Positions 27,268 through 36,739 of a stretch of 64,000 bases of DNA are shown piece after piece; position 1 is the stretch's first letter; each line of letters begins with the position of its first letter. A program made the translations under genes and the position numbers. The notes beneath the pieces are model-generated. The model ran no database searches and had not been told where the DNA came from. It worked only from the letters and a program-made list of their open reading frames with translations. The stretch comes from Bacteroidota bacterium (GTDB taxonomy: Bacteria > Bacteroidota > Bacteroidia > Chitinophagales > Saprospiraceae): contig PZPC01000003.1 of the NCBI GenBank assembly GCA_003045895.1, positions 62,001 to 126,000 on the forward strand, read 5' to 3'.

Positions 27268-28271
27268 TGAATTTCTGGGCCAATTATACTTTTGCGCAGC
27301 CCTGGGCTTTGCTGCTGCTCCTGCTGGCGCCGCTGGTGGGGTGGTGGTATTACCGACAGCGCGACCAACGCTACCCCAACCTGCGTATGTCCAGCCTGGC
27401 AGCGCTGGCCGGGGTTTCTTCGTGGCGGACCCGCCTGCGGATTTTGCTGCCGTGGTTGCGTGGGGTGGCCCTGGTGGCCCTGGTCATTGCCCTTGCCCGC
27501 CCGCAACGGACGCTGCAGGAAGAATCGATCAAGGCGGAAGGCATCGATATTGTGCTGGCCATGGACTTGTCCAGCAGTATGCTGGCCCAGGACTTCAGCC
27601 CCAACCGCCTGGAGGCCAGCAAGCAGGTAGCTATCGACTTTGTGAACAAACGCCTCTACGACCGCATCAGTATTGTGGCTTTTGCCGGAGAAGCTTTTAC
27701 CAGTTGTCCGCTGACCACGGATCACGACGTGGTTCGCACGTTTATTTCCACCCTCGCCTGCGGCGCGCTGGAAGACGGAACGGCGATTGGGCAGGGGTTG
27801 GCCACCGCCATCAACCGGGTAAAAGACAGCGAAGTGGTGAGTAAGATTATCATTCTGCTCACCGACGGCGTCAACAATGCCGGCTACCTGCCACCCGAAA
27901 TGGCGGCAAATATTGCCCGGGAATTCGGCATTAAAGTATATACCATTGGGGTGGGTTCGCAGGGCGAAGCACTGACGCCGGTGAGCAGAGACCCCTTCGG
28001 CCGCTACCGCTACGATATTGCCAAGGTTGAAATCGATGAGGCGTTGCTGATGCAAATTGCCGAGACCACCGACGGCCGCTACTTCCGGGCTACCTCGCAG
28101 GAAGAGCTCCAGAAAATTTACGACCTGATCGATCAACTGGAAAAAACAACAATAGAGACCACGGTCGTCAAGCGCTACCAGGAACGCTTCCGCGGGTTTG
28201 CGTTGTGGGCAGCCATTGCGTTGTTGTTGGAACTGATCCTGCGCTACACGGTATTGCGATCAATACCCTGA
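27264..28271 (+). CDS. batA: BatA-type von Willebrand factor A membrane protein
   Basis: A 335-residue inner-membrane protein. Two N-terminal hydrophobic segments (about 10-28 and 55-75) precede a VWA domain with a complete metal-ion-dependent adhesion site: DLSSS (MDLSSSMLAQD), the Thr in CPLTTDHD and TDGVNN. A C-terminal transmembrane helix closes the protein. ATG 27264 overlaps the preceding stop (ATGATG, so 27267 is also possible). BatA is thought to work with BatB and MoxR in envelope stress tolerance; the molecular activity is not established. Confidence 0.92.
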   Translation: MMNFWANYTFAQPWALLLLLLAPLVGWWYYRQRDQRYPNLRMSSLAALAGVSSWRTRLRILLPWLRGVALVALVIALARPQRTLQEESIKAEGIDIVLAMDLSSSMLAQDFSPNRLEASKQVAIDFVNKRLYDRISIVAFAGEAFTSCPLTTDHDVVRTFISTLACGALEDGTAIGQGLATAINRVKDSEVVSKIIILLTDGVNNAGYLPPEMAANIAREFGIKVYTIGVGSQGEALTPVSRDPFGRYRYDIAKVEIDEALLMQIAETTDGRYFRATSQEELQKIYDLIDQLEKTTIETTVVKRYQERFRGFALWAAIALLLELILRYTVLRSIP

Positions 28272-28306
28272 TGTCTTAAATTTGCTATTGAAATTGAATT
28301 TGCCAC

Positions 28307-29350
28307 ATGTTTAAATTCGAACACTCCTATTACCTCTGGGCCCTGGCTTTGTTACCCGTGTTGCTGGCTTTCTTTTTTGTGGCCTGGCGTATGCGCAAAA
28401 ATGCCCTGGAACGTTTTGGGGGCACCGCCGTCGTGCGGCGTTTGGCGCCGGAATTGAGCCGGTATAAGCACCTTGTCAAATTTGGGCTCTTGCTGGCGGC
28501 TTTCCTGTTGCTGATCGTCGGGCTTGCCAATCCGCAGTGGGGTAGTAAGCGCCAACCCGTTCAGCGCAAAGGTATTGAACTGTTTCTGGCCCTCGATGTG
28601 TCGCAGAGTATGCTGGCCGAGGATGTTTCGCCCAGCCGCCTGGAGCGAGCCAAACGTTTTGGCCAGCAACTGGTAGACAAGCTGGCGAGCAACAATATTG
28701 GGGTCATCCTTTTTGCCTGCAATGCTTTTCCGGTAGCGCCACTAACCAGCGACTATTACTTTGCCAAACTGGCACTGAATACCGCCTCCCCCGACCAGGC
28801 CGGCGCCCAGGGTACGGCCATCAGTGCGGCTATTGACCTGGCCGAGCGTTCTTTTCAACCCGAGAACAAGACCCACAAAGCCATTATTATCCTGACGGAT
28901 GGTGAAGATCACGATGGCCGCGGGGTGACCAGTGCCCAACTGGCCCACGACAACGGTACCCTCGTTTTTACCGTTGGGGTAGGTACGGCCGCGGGTAGCT
29001 TTATTCCTGTGATAGCCGCCGGGCGGCCGGAATTTCTGCGCGACAACACGGGCAACCCGGTGCGAACCTCCCTGGATCCGGCTACCCTGGAAGCCGTTGC
29101 CCGCGCTGGTGGCGGTGCTTACTTCAGCCTGGAAAAAAATGCCGAAGGCCTGGCCGAGGCACTGCGGGAACGCATTGATACCATCGAAAAACAGGAATAC
29201 GAGCAGCGGGTTTTTACGGATTACGAAAGTTATTTTCAAATCTTTATTGGGGCCGCTTTTGTTTTATTGCTGGTCGAATTTCTGTTATCTTACCGGACGA
29301 GCAGCTTGCGTAAGGTTAAAATTTTGAGCCAAACAAAGGATTTGACATGA
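28307..29350 (+). CDS. batB: BatB-type von Willebrand factor A membrane protein
   Basis: A 347-residue paralogue of BatA. Transmembrane segments lie at about 8-27 and 60-78, the VWA domain at about 90-290 and a last helix at about 308-328. The metal site is intact (LDVSQSMLAED, the Thr in APLTSDYY, TDGEDHDG). It starts 35 nt after batA and overlaps batC by four bases, which suggests translational coupling. Confidence 0.92.
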   Translation: MFKFEHSYYLWALALLPVLLAFFFVAWRMRKNALERFGGTAVVRRLAPELSRYKHLVKFGLLLAAFLLLIVGLANPQWGSKRQPVQRKGIELFLALDVSQSMLAEDVSPSRLERAKRFGQQLVDKLASNNIGVILFACNAFPVAPLTSDYYFAKLALNTASPDQAGAQGTAISAAIDLAERSFQPENKTHKAIIILTDGEDHDGRGVTSAQLAHDNGTLVFTVGVGTAAGSFIPVIAAGRPEFLRDNTGNPVRTSLDPATLEAVARAGGGAYFSLEKNAEGLAEALRERIDTIEKQEYEQRVFTDYESYFQIFIGAAFVLLLVEFLLSYRTSSLRKVKILSQTKDLT

Positions 29351-30075
29351 ACAGAATAGTGCTCAGTTTGATCATCACGGTCGGTAGTCTGGCCTTGCTC
29401 ACGGCCCAGGCCGGGCACCGGGAATTGCGGCAAGGCGATAGTGCTTACCGCAAAGGAGACTTTGAGAATGCCGAAGAAAGTTACCGGACAGCGCTGGAAA
29501 AACAAAACAGCGCCCAGGGTAATTACAACCTGGGCAACGCAGCCTACCAACAGGGTAAATACGAAGATGCTGCCCGCCGCTTTGAAGAAGCAGCGCGCCT
29601 GGCGGCCAACCCCAATCAGCAGGCCAGTGCCTACCACAACCTGGGCAATGCCTATTTCCAACAGGGCGATTACCAAAAAGCAGCCGATGCTTACAAAAAT
29701 GCCCTGCGCCGCCGCCCCGGGGACCTCGACACCAAACACAACCTGGCGAAAGCCCTGACCATGATCCCACCCCCGCCTCCAGAACAGCAACCGCAGGAGC
29801 AAAGTGACGAGGAACAGGAGCAGCAGGACCAGGAAAACCAAGAGCAGCAGGATCAGCCCAACCCGGAAGAACAGCAGAATGAGAAACCCCAGGAGCAGCA
29901 AAATGACGATAACCCTGCGGAACAACCCCAACAGCCCCAGCAGGGACAACCCCAGCAATTGTCGCGGGAAGAAGCCGAACGCCAATTGCAATACGCCGAA
30001 GAAGCCGAAAAAAAAACCATGGAAAAAATGCAACGCATGCAAGGTCGAACTTGTAATTCTGATAAAGAATGGTAA
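29347..30075 (+). CDS. batC: BatC-type TPR protein with a Gln/Glu-rich tail
   Basis: A 242-residue exported protein with a signal peptide (about 1-20) and three TPR units (about 25-135; AYRKGDFENAEESYRTAL, YNLGNAAYQQGKYEDAARRFEEA, YHNLGNAYFQQGDYQKAADAYKNAL). A very low-complexity Gln/Glu/Pro/Asn segment (about 140-205) and a charged helix follow. TPRs should bind BatA or BatB in the periplasm. The reading frame ends in NSDKEW, and the next gene starts within about ten bases. Confidence 0.88.
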   Translation: MNRIVLSLIITVGSLALLTAQAGHRELRQGDSAYRKGDFENAEESYRTALEKQNSAQGNYNLGNAAYQQGKYEDAARRFEEAARLAANPNQQASAYHNLGNAYFQQGDYQKAADAYKNALRRRPGDLDTKHNLAKALTMIPPPPPEQQPQEQSDEEQEQQDQENQEQQDQPNPEEQQNEKPQEQQNDDNPAEQPQQPQQGQPQQLSREEAERQLQYAEEAEKKTMEKMQRMQGRTCNSDKEW

Positions 30076-30086
30076 ATCATCTTATT

Positions 30087-30704
30087 ATGCGAACGATCAT
30101 CTTTTCATTGATGCTGTGGGGTAGTCTGACCCAGGTATTGGCCCAGCAGCAACTTGTTTTTACTGTAGAGGTAAACAACGACTCCGTCTTACTGGGCAAC
30201 TCGATCTCCGTCGTATTTTCCCTGAAAAATGGCCAGGCAGAAGACTTCGTTTTTCCAGCTTTCGAGGGATTTCAACTGCTGGCAGGGCCGAATACCAGCA
30301 CCCAGATGAGCATCGTTAACGGCGCGATGAGCCAGCGGGCGAATTATACCTTCTTCCTCGAACCCCAGGAGGTGGGCGATTTCTACATCGAACCCGCCAG
30401 TGTGAAAGTCGGGGACAGCTACCTCGAAACCGATCCGGTACTGGTGCGGGTGTACCCCAACCCGGCGGGCATTATCCAGGTGGCCCCACCACCAGCCGGT
30501 GATCCGTCGTCTCCCTGGGGAGATACGATGTTTGGGGAGGATTTATTTGGGCGTGATTTCTTCCAGCGGGATTTTTTTCAGGATGATTTTTTCGGTGATC
30601 TCTTCCGTCGTGTCCCTTCGCCCGACCTGCTGGCACCACCCAGTGGGGAGGCACCCGACAGTATCCAACAACAACCCAAGAAACGCAAAACGACCAAACT
30701 GTGA
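30087..30704 (+). CDS. Short BatD-like protein (N-terminal domain only)
   Basis: A 205-residue exported protein with a signal peptide (MRTIIFSLMLWGSLTQVLAQ) and a single BatD-type beta domain. It aligns by eye with the start of the next gene's product: the shared pattern is F..F..L.GP....Q..IVNG.MS, then L.PQ..G...I.PAS..VG. It lacks the further domains and the transmembrane helix of full BatD, and instead has a segment rich in Phe and Asp (DLFGRDFFQRDFFQDDFFGD) and a basic tail. An in-frame ATG at 30069 would overlap batC, but the signal peptide begins at 30087. It looks like a duplicated, secreted partner of BatD. Confidence 0.75.
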   Translation: MRTIIFSLMLWGSLTQVLAQQQLVFTVEVNNDSVLLGNSISVVFSLKNGQAEDFVFPAFEGFQLLAGPNTSTQMSIVNGAMSQRANYTFFLEPQEVGDFYIEPASVKVGDSYLETDPVLVRVYPNPAGIIQVAPPPAGDPSSPWGDTMFGEDLFGRDFFQRDFFQDDFFGDLFRRVPSPDLLAPPSGEAPDSIQQQPKKRKTTKL

Positions 30705-32470
30705 TGCCTGCCAATAGTTTGTTTCACCGGATGGCTATCGCCAGCTGGATCGTGCTGGTCTTGCCCCTGCTGGCCTGTGCCCAGAACAGCGATGCGGTAA
30801 GTTTTACGGCGTATGCCGATGCCCGCGAGGTGGTACAGAACAGCTACCTCGAAGTGACCTTTACCCTGAAGAATGCCGATGGAACCAACTTTAGCCCACC
30901 CCGCTTTCAGGATTTCAAGGTGCTTTCGGGGCCCAGCCAGGGCTTCCAGACGACGATCGTAAACGGGCGGATGAGCAAGGAGATTACCTACAGCTACCGT
31001 TTGCAGCCGCAGCGGAAAGGAACGTTAACCATCGGACCCGCCAGCATTACCGTAGGCGGGCGAACCCTGCAAACGCAACCGCTGGAAATTGCCGTTGTGG
31101 AAGGAGCCTCGCAACCTGGCAATGGTTCGGACGAGGTCTATCTCAAGGCCCGCCTTTCTCCCGCGCTGGATGCGACCAGATCGGTCTACCTGGGGCAGCA
31201 ACTGGCAGTCGATTACATCCTTTATACCCGGGTAGATGTACAGGGCCTGACGGCAGCCAGCGAATCCACTTACGATGGTTTTTTTATGCGGGAGGTTCAC
31301 CAGTATGACAACCGCGTGGTGCGCGAGGTGGTCAATGGGGTGCAGTACGTTTCCCGTATTCTTAAGCGGGTCATTTTATATCCTCAGCAAACCGGCCCGC
31401 TGACCATCGATCCCCTGTCGATTGTGGCGGGTGTACCCCTGCCCGGGCAACGGCCCAGCGGCTTTTTCTCGCGCCCCGATATGCGGCGGGTGCCCATTGC
31501 TTCGCAGCCCATTCGGTTGAACGTAAAACCATTGCCACTACCCCAGCCCGCCGGCTTCAGCAACATTACGGGGAATTTCACCCTGGCGGCGGCGCTCGCC
31601 CGCAATACCCTCACCACTGACGATGCCCTCAGCCTGGTACTCACCTTTGAAGGAGAGGGGGACCTCAAACGGGTGCAGGCACCACCATTGGATTTTCCCG
31701 CAGATTTTGAAGTATACGATCCCAAAGTACTCGAAGAAGATTATATCGACGTGACGGCGGGCAGCAAGGGACGCAAAAAATTTGAATACCTGCTGGTACC
31801 CAAAAAAGCCGGATCGTACACCCTTCAGCCGCGGGTGGTGGTTTTTAATACAGACAGCATGGCCTACCAAACCCTGACGACGGTGCCGCTGAAGGTGGAA
31901 ATCCGACAAGGGAATGGCGAAAAAAAATCAGGGTTGATAGCCGGAGCTCCCGAAAACCAGGGGCTCTATCCTCCCCGCCAAACCATAAGGTTGGCTACCG
32001 GAGGGGGGGGCTTTTTTGGTACCCCCGTATTTTGGGGGTTATTGCTATTGCCCATCATCGTGACTGGCAGCTGGCTGATCTACCGCCAGGTACAAAACAG
32101 CAAACCACCCGTCGATCCGGTGTTGCTCCAACAACAACGGGCGCGTCGGGCTGCCCTGGCCCGACTCCAAGCCGCTGAAAAACACCGGCAAGCCAAGGAG
32201 TCGCGCGCTTTTTACGAGGAAGTGGAACGCGCATTGCTAGGCTACGTTAGCGACAAGCGACAGATCGACCGCGCAAATCTGACGAAAGCAAATGTCCTGG
32301 CTCAACTCCAGGAACTGGGCGCGAGTGACACCGAAACCAACCAATTCATGGGTTTGCTGCGCACCTGCGAAATGGCCCTTTACGCCGGTAAAGATAATGC
32401 CGATGCGATGGAAGCCACTTACACCCAGGCTGCGGCCTGGTTAGCGGAAATGGAGGAGGCCACCAGGTAA
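30704..32470 (+). CDS. batD: BatD protein
   Basis: A 588-residue membrane protein, last gene of the operon. A signal peptide spans about 10-27. Several beta-sandwich domains make up the BatD/oxygen-tolerance family region (about 30-420). A transmembrane helix lies at about 445-465, then a cytoplasmic helical tail rich in Arg, Ala and Glu. Its ATG overlaps the previous stop by one base (TGATG), which suggests coupled translation. In Bacteroidota, BatD accompanies BatA-C and is thought to belong to the same envelope complex. Confidence 0.9.
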   Translation: MPANSLFHRMAIASWIVLVLPLLACAQNSDAVSFTAYADAREVVQNSYLEVTFTLKNADGTNFSPPRFQDFKVLSGPSQGFQTTIVNGRMSKEITYSYRLQPQRKGTLTIGPASITVGGRTLQTQPLEIAVVEGASQPGNGSDEVYLKARLSPALDATRSVYLGQQLAVDYILYTRVDVQGLTAASESTYDGFFMREVHQYDNRVVREVVNGVQYVSRILKRVILYPQQTGPLTIDPLSIVAGVPLPGQRPSGFFSRPDMRRVPIASQPIRLNVKPLPLPQPAGFSNITGNFTLAAALARNTLTTDDALSLVLTFEGEGDLKRVQAPPLDFPADFEVYDPKVLEEDYIDVTAGSKGRKKFEYLLVPKKAGSYTLQPRVVVFNTDSMAYQTLTTVPLKVEIRQGNGEKKSGLIAGAPENQGLYPPRQTIRLATGGGGFFGTPVFWGLLLLPIIVTGSWLIYRQVQNSKPPVDPVLLQQQRARRAALARLQAAEKHRQAKESRAFYEEVERALLGYVSDKRQIDRANLTKANVLAQLQELGASDTETNQFMGLLRTCEMALYAGKDNADAMEATYTQAAAWLAEMEEATR

Positions 32471-32966
32471 CGCCAGTCCTGGATGGGCAGGAAACACCCG
32501 GCGCTGCTTAAAAAAGGGAGGTCGCTATTTTAATTGAAAACACGGAAGGAAGCTAAAGTAGCCCCCTTTTTGTTAAAAAAGAGGTAATCCCTGCCCGGAG
32601 CTGTCCGTCAGATTTCGTCATTTACGGCCTTGTCTGCTAAGAGACCAATCCTGTTTTTAGTGCCTTTCAGGAAGAAATAAGAAAAGGTTGTTTTTTAGTT
32701 TATAGATAAATTTTTTTATGTTAAACATTGGTTATTAGTTAATTAGTTGTTTTTTTAGGTTTTCAGGAACCTGACTTTTGATGTAAAATAACCCATCTTG
32801 TCCTTTATCTTTCCCTACATTTGATCACATTTTAAGAAAAAGTAACAGGTAAAGCTGATTTGCTGCGGCAACAAAGCTTTTTTGTACGTGCTTATTTTCT
32901 TAACATTGTGGACTTTTTGGGCAGTTGGTGCCCTTTTCAATTAGCAAATGTTAAAAACAGGATTAT
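32471..32966. other. Long AT-rich intergenic region before the TonB receptor operon
   Basis: This 496-nt non-coding stretch has a possible terminator at 32511-32571 (AAAAAGGG...GCTA pairing with TAGC CCCC TTTTT, long loop) that would end the Bat operon. A TACATTTG element at 32816-32823 fits the -7 consensus, but its nearest TTG (32798-32800) is only 15 nt upstream, so it is uncertain. A long AT-rich leader (about 140 nt) follows. No ORF is credible. Confidence 0.45.
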
Positions 32967-35900
32967 ATGAAACGTTCTTTACTGTTTTTTGCACTGTTGC
33001 TGTTTGGTGCTTCTTTTCTTGCTGCGCAGTCGGCTTCCCTTGGTGGAAAGGTGACTGAAGAGGGCAAAGACCCGGTTGTTTACGGGTCGGTAGCGCTGTA
33101 TCAGAATGGTGTCCTCAAATCCGTTGTGGAGACGGATATTGACGGGAATTACAATTTTTCCAACCTGGATCCCGCGACGTATGATGTAGAGTTTACCTAC
33201 CTCGGTTTGCAGACGAAACGGATTGAGGGGGTACTCATTCGTTCGGGCAAGGCAGTCACGCTGAACGCCGAGCTATCGCCCGAAGGAATATTGATCCAGG
33301 GCGTGGAGGTAACGGCCTACAAAGTCCCCCTGGTTGAACAAGACAACACCACCCAGGGCGCTACCCTGACCTCGGATCAGATTCGTAGCTTACCTACCCG
33401 TAACATCAACGCCCTGGCGGCCACGACGGCTGGTTTGGCTACCGCCGACGAAGGAGACGGGATCAATGTCCGGGGATCGCGCAACGACGCCACCAACTAC
33501 TACGTAGATGGCGTGCGGGTGCAGGGCAACCTGATTCCAGAATCCGAAATTGACCAGTTGCAGGTGATTACCGGTGGAGTAGAAGCCCGTTACGGTGACG
33601 TAACCGGTGGTATCATCTCCATCACCACCAAAGGCCCTTCCGATAAATTTTCCGGCGGAATTGAAGCAGAGACTTCCAAGTACCTCGATCCCTACGAAAA
33701 TAGCCTGGTGGGGGTAAATTTCTCCGGCCCGATCCTGCGCAACAAGAAAGGGGTTTCGATCCTTGGTTTTCGCGTGGCCAGCCGCTTCACCTACCAACTG
33801 GATGATGATCCATCGGCGGTACCGATTTACCGGATCAAAGATGAGGTGTTGGCCAATCTGGAAGCCAATCCGGTAATCGTCAAGGGCGGTTCTCCTTTTG
33901 TGGCGGCCGACTTCCTCACGAATGACGACGTAAACGTACTGGATGTGCGCCCTTACGAAGAAAGGTCACAGTATAATATCAATGGAAAGATCGACGCGCG
34001 TTTGAGCGATGCCATCGATATTACGCTGAGTGGCAACTACAACGACCGGGAGGATCAGTTCACGCCCGGCGAGAACAGCAGTGCTGGTCCGAGCTGGCGA
34101 ACCCTGAATTCACACAACAACCCTATTCAATACGACACAGATTACCGCGTCAATTTCCGTATTCGTCACCGGTTGGGTGGTGGCTCCACAGGCGAAGGTG
34201 CAGACCGCAAGGTGTCGGCTATACAAAATGCGTCGTATACCCTTCAGGCAAGCTTCGAAAATGAAACCACCGATGTGTCTGATCCGGTACACAGAGACAA
34301 CTACTTTGACTACGGCTACATCGGCAAGTTTGACGTCGACTATATTCCCGTCTTTGAGGTGGATGCCGACGAATTGGGCAACATCTTCCTCAACCACGTG
34401 GATTACCGGGAGGTACTGCGGGGTTACGATCCGTCCAATAGCCCCAATCCGGTGTTGGCCAATTACAACAACACCTTCAATTTGCCCACGAACGAAACCC
34501 TGAACTCCGAGCAGCCTGCTTATGCGATTCAGAATTTCTTTGGCAACAACAACAATAGGACCATCGATGACCTGTACGCGATCAATGGCCGGGTGACGGA
34601 CATCTTCACCAATTCCTGGAATTTCCACACCAACGTGGGCTCCATCTACAACCGGTCTTTCAAGCAGGACAATGACGTGACGATCTTCAACGCCAACGCT
34701 TCCTTCGACCTGGTGCCTGGAGGTTCGGAAAAAGGCCGTCACAATATCCAGTTGGGTATTGCTTACGAAGGCCGTACCGATCGGCAATACGATGTCAACA
34801 ACCCCCGCCGCCTGTGGACGGCTGCCCGGCAGAATGCCAATGGCCACATCCAGGGTATCGACCGGGAAAACGCCGACACCTTGGGCTTGTATTCGCAGCT
34901 CTACGATCCAGCAGGTATCATTGATCCTTTCTTCGATGCGCCTATCCTGAGCCTGACCCTGACCAACCCCACCGACGCCCGTTTTTACAAGGCGATCCGC
35001 GAGTCGTTGGGCCTCAGCCTGGACACCTACGTAAATGTAGACGGCTTAACCCCCGACCAGTTGGACCTGAGCATGTTCTCGGCCAAGGAACTCAATGACC
35101 AGTTCATCCTGAGCTACTACGGCTACGATTACCTCGGCAACGAATTTGACGGCACTTTCGAAGATTTCTTTACGGCGCGTGGTGACGATAATATTCGCAC
35201 TTTCCCAGTAGCGCCTGCGCGGCCGTTGTATACCTCGGCGTTCATTCAGGACAAATTCACCTTCCGCGATATCATCTTCCGTTTGGGAGTACGGGTTGAC
35301 CGCTACGATGCCAACACCCAGGTATTGCAGGATCCTTATTCGCTGTACGCCATTCAGGGCGCGAGTGATTTCCACAACAACTTTGGTGGTGATCGCCCCG
35401 GCAACATCGGTGACGACTTCCGGGTGTATACCGATACGGAAAACGGTGAGTCTATCCGCGCCTACCGCGACGGCGACAACTGGTACCAGGCTGACGGTCG
35501 CCCCGTCAACGGGCCCCAGGAAATCGAGGGCATTCGCTCCGGCCTGGTGTTCCCCAAGTACCAGGATCCCCGTGCCCAGGAAGCCAACTACATCAAAAGC
35601 GAAGACTTCAACCCGGAGTCGGCATTCAAAGATTACGAGGTACAACTCAACGTGATGCCGCGTTTGGCTTTCTCGTTTCCTATTTCCGATCAGGCCAACT
35701 TCTTTGCCCACTACGATGTACTCGTACAGCGCCCCAATAGCAACACCATTGCTACGGCACTCGACTACTTCTACTTTGTGGAAAGAACAGGAACCCAAAC
35801 CTTTGACAACTCCAGCCTGCGCCCCGAGCGCACGGTAGATTACGAAGTAGGTTTCCAGCAGGCCCTGACGACGTCGTCAGCCATCAAAATTTCTGCTTAC

Positions 35901-36674
35901 TACAAGGAGATGCGCGACATGATCCAGCTGCGGACCTTCTTCCCGGTTCCGATTGTGGGTAACTATACGACGTTCGACAACCAGGACTTTGGTACCGTCA
36001 AAGGGTTTTCTTTCGGTTACGACTTGCGTCGGACCCGCAACCTGAGCCTGAACGCCAACTATACCTTACAGTTTGCCGACGGTACGGGCTCTGACACAGA
36101 GTCGCAGCGTGGACTGACCAACCGGGGTAACCTGCGTACCCTGTTCCCCTTGACCTTTGATGAGCGTCACCGCCTGAACGTGGTTGCTGACTACCGCTTC
36201 TCCCGCGAGAGTGGGCCCCGGGTAGCTGGTGCCTACATCCTGGCCAATGCCGGGATCAACCTCCAGGCCGTAGCCGTATCGGGCCGCCCCTACACCGCCA
36301 AGCAAGTGGCCGAGGAATTGGGTGGTTCTGGTACCATTGGTGCCATCAACGGATCGCGCAAGCCTTGGAATTATACCCTGAACTTGCGGATTGAAAAGAA
36401 CTTCACGGTGGGTAACAACATCGGGCTGAACGTATATATGCGGATTTCCAACTTGCTGGATACCCGCAATACCATCAACGTGTACCCGGTAACCGGTGAC
36501 CCGGAAGACGACGGCTTCCTCCGTTCTGCTTTTGGTCAGAACCAGATCACGACGATCTCCAATTCCCAGCGCGAACTGCAATCCTACCTGGCATCTTACC
36601 AGTGGCGACTGCTGAATTCTGATTTCTACAGCCTGCCCCGGCGGATATTCGTCGGTGCCAGTGTAGACTTTTAA
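32967..36674 (+). CDS. TonB-dependent receptor with carboxypeptidase-like N-terminal domain
   Basis: A 1235-residue outer-membrane protein. Signal peptide about 1-20. A carboxypeptidase regulatory-like domain (about 22-112; SLGGKVTEEGKDPVVYGSV) is followed by a TonB plug (about 120-225; INVRGSRNDATNYYVDGVRV, GGVEARYGDVTGGIISITT), then a large beta-barrel ending in Phe (FVGASVDF). It imports or handles a large substrate with energy from TonB. The genes after it encode a secreted T9SS-type protein and a PorV/PorQ protein; no SusD gene is present, so this is not a standard SusCD pair. A perfect hairpin lies 12 nt after the stop. Confidence 0.92.
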   Translation: MKRSLLFFALLLFGASFLAAQSASLGGKVTEEGKDPVVYGSVALYQNGVLKSVVETDIDGNYNFSNLDPATYDVEFTYLGLQTKRIEGVLIRSGKAVTLNAELSPEGILIQGVEVTAYKVPLVEQDNTTQGATLTSDQIRSLPTRNINALAATTAGLATADEGDGINVRGSRNDATNYYVDGVRVQGNLIPESEIDQLQVITGGVEARYGDVTGGIISITTKGPSDKFSGGIEAETSKYLDPYENSLVGVNFSGPILRNKKGVSILGFRVASRFTYQLDDDPSAVPIYRIKDEVLANLEANPVIVKGGSPFVAADFLTNDDVNVLDVRPYEERSQYNINGKIDARLSDAIDITLSGNYNDREDQFTPGENSSAGPSWRTLNSHNNPIQYDTDYRVNFRIRHRLGGGSTGEGADRKVSAIQNASYTLQASFENETTDVSDPVHRDNYFDYGYIGKFDVDYIPVFEVDADELGNIFLNHVDYREVLRGYDPSNSPNPVLANYNNTFNLPTNETLNSEQPAYAIQNFFGNNNNRTIDDLYAINGRVTDIFTNSWNFHTNVGSIYNRSFKQDNDVTIFNANASFDLVPGGSEKGRHNIQLGIAYEGRTDRQYDVNNPRRLWTAARQNANGHIQGIDRENADTLGLYSQLYDPAGIIDPFFDAPILSLTLTNPTDARFYKAIRESLGLSLDTYVNVDGLTPDQLDLSMFSAKELNDQFILSYYGYDYLGNEFDGTFEDFFTARGDDNIRTFPVAPARPLYTSAFIQDKFTFRDIIFRLGVRVDRYDANTQVLQDPYSLYAIQGASDFHNNFGGDRPGNIGDDFRVYTDTENGESIRAYRDGDNWYQADGRPVNGPQEIEGIRSGLVFPKYQDPRAQEANYIKSEDFNPESAFKDYEVQLNVMPRLAFSFPISDQANFFAHYDVLVQRPNSNTIATALDYFYFVERTGTQTFDNSSLRPERTVDYEVGFQQALTTSSAIKISAYYKEMRDMIQLRTFFPVPIVGNYTTFDNQDFGTVKGFSFGYDLRRTRNLSLNANYTLQFADGTGSDTESQRGLTNRGNLRTLFPLTFDERHRLNVVADYRFSRESGPRVAGAYILANAGINLQAVAVSGRPYTAKQVAEELGGSGTIGAINGSRKPWNYTLNLRIEKNFTVGNNIGLNVYMRISNLLDTRNTINVYPVTGDPEDDGFLRSAFGQNQITTISNSQRELQSYLASYQWRLLNSDFYSLPRRIFVGASVDF

Positions 36675-36686
36675 GTAAATATTTTT

Positions 36687-36714
36687 CCTGGAAGTTGCCA
36701 CCGCAACTTCCAGG
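36687..36714 (+). repeat. Perfect 12-bp inverted repeat between receptor and cargo genes
   Basis: CCTGGAAGTTGC, a 4-nt loop (CACC), and GCAACTTCCAGG. No T tract follows, and the next gene begins only 25 nt later on the same strand. It is therefore more likely an RNA processing or stability element, or a partial attenuator, than a full terminator. Confidence 0.8.
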
Positions 36715-36739
36715 ATTTACAACTGATAAATTCATAATT

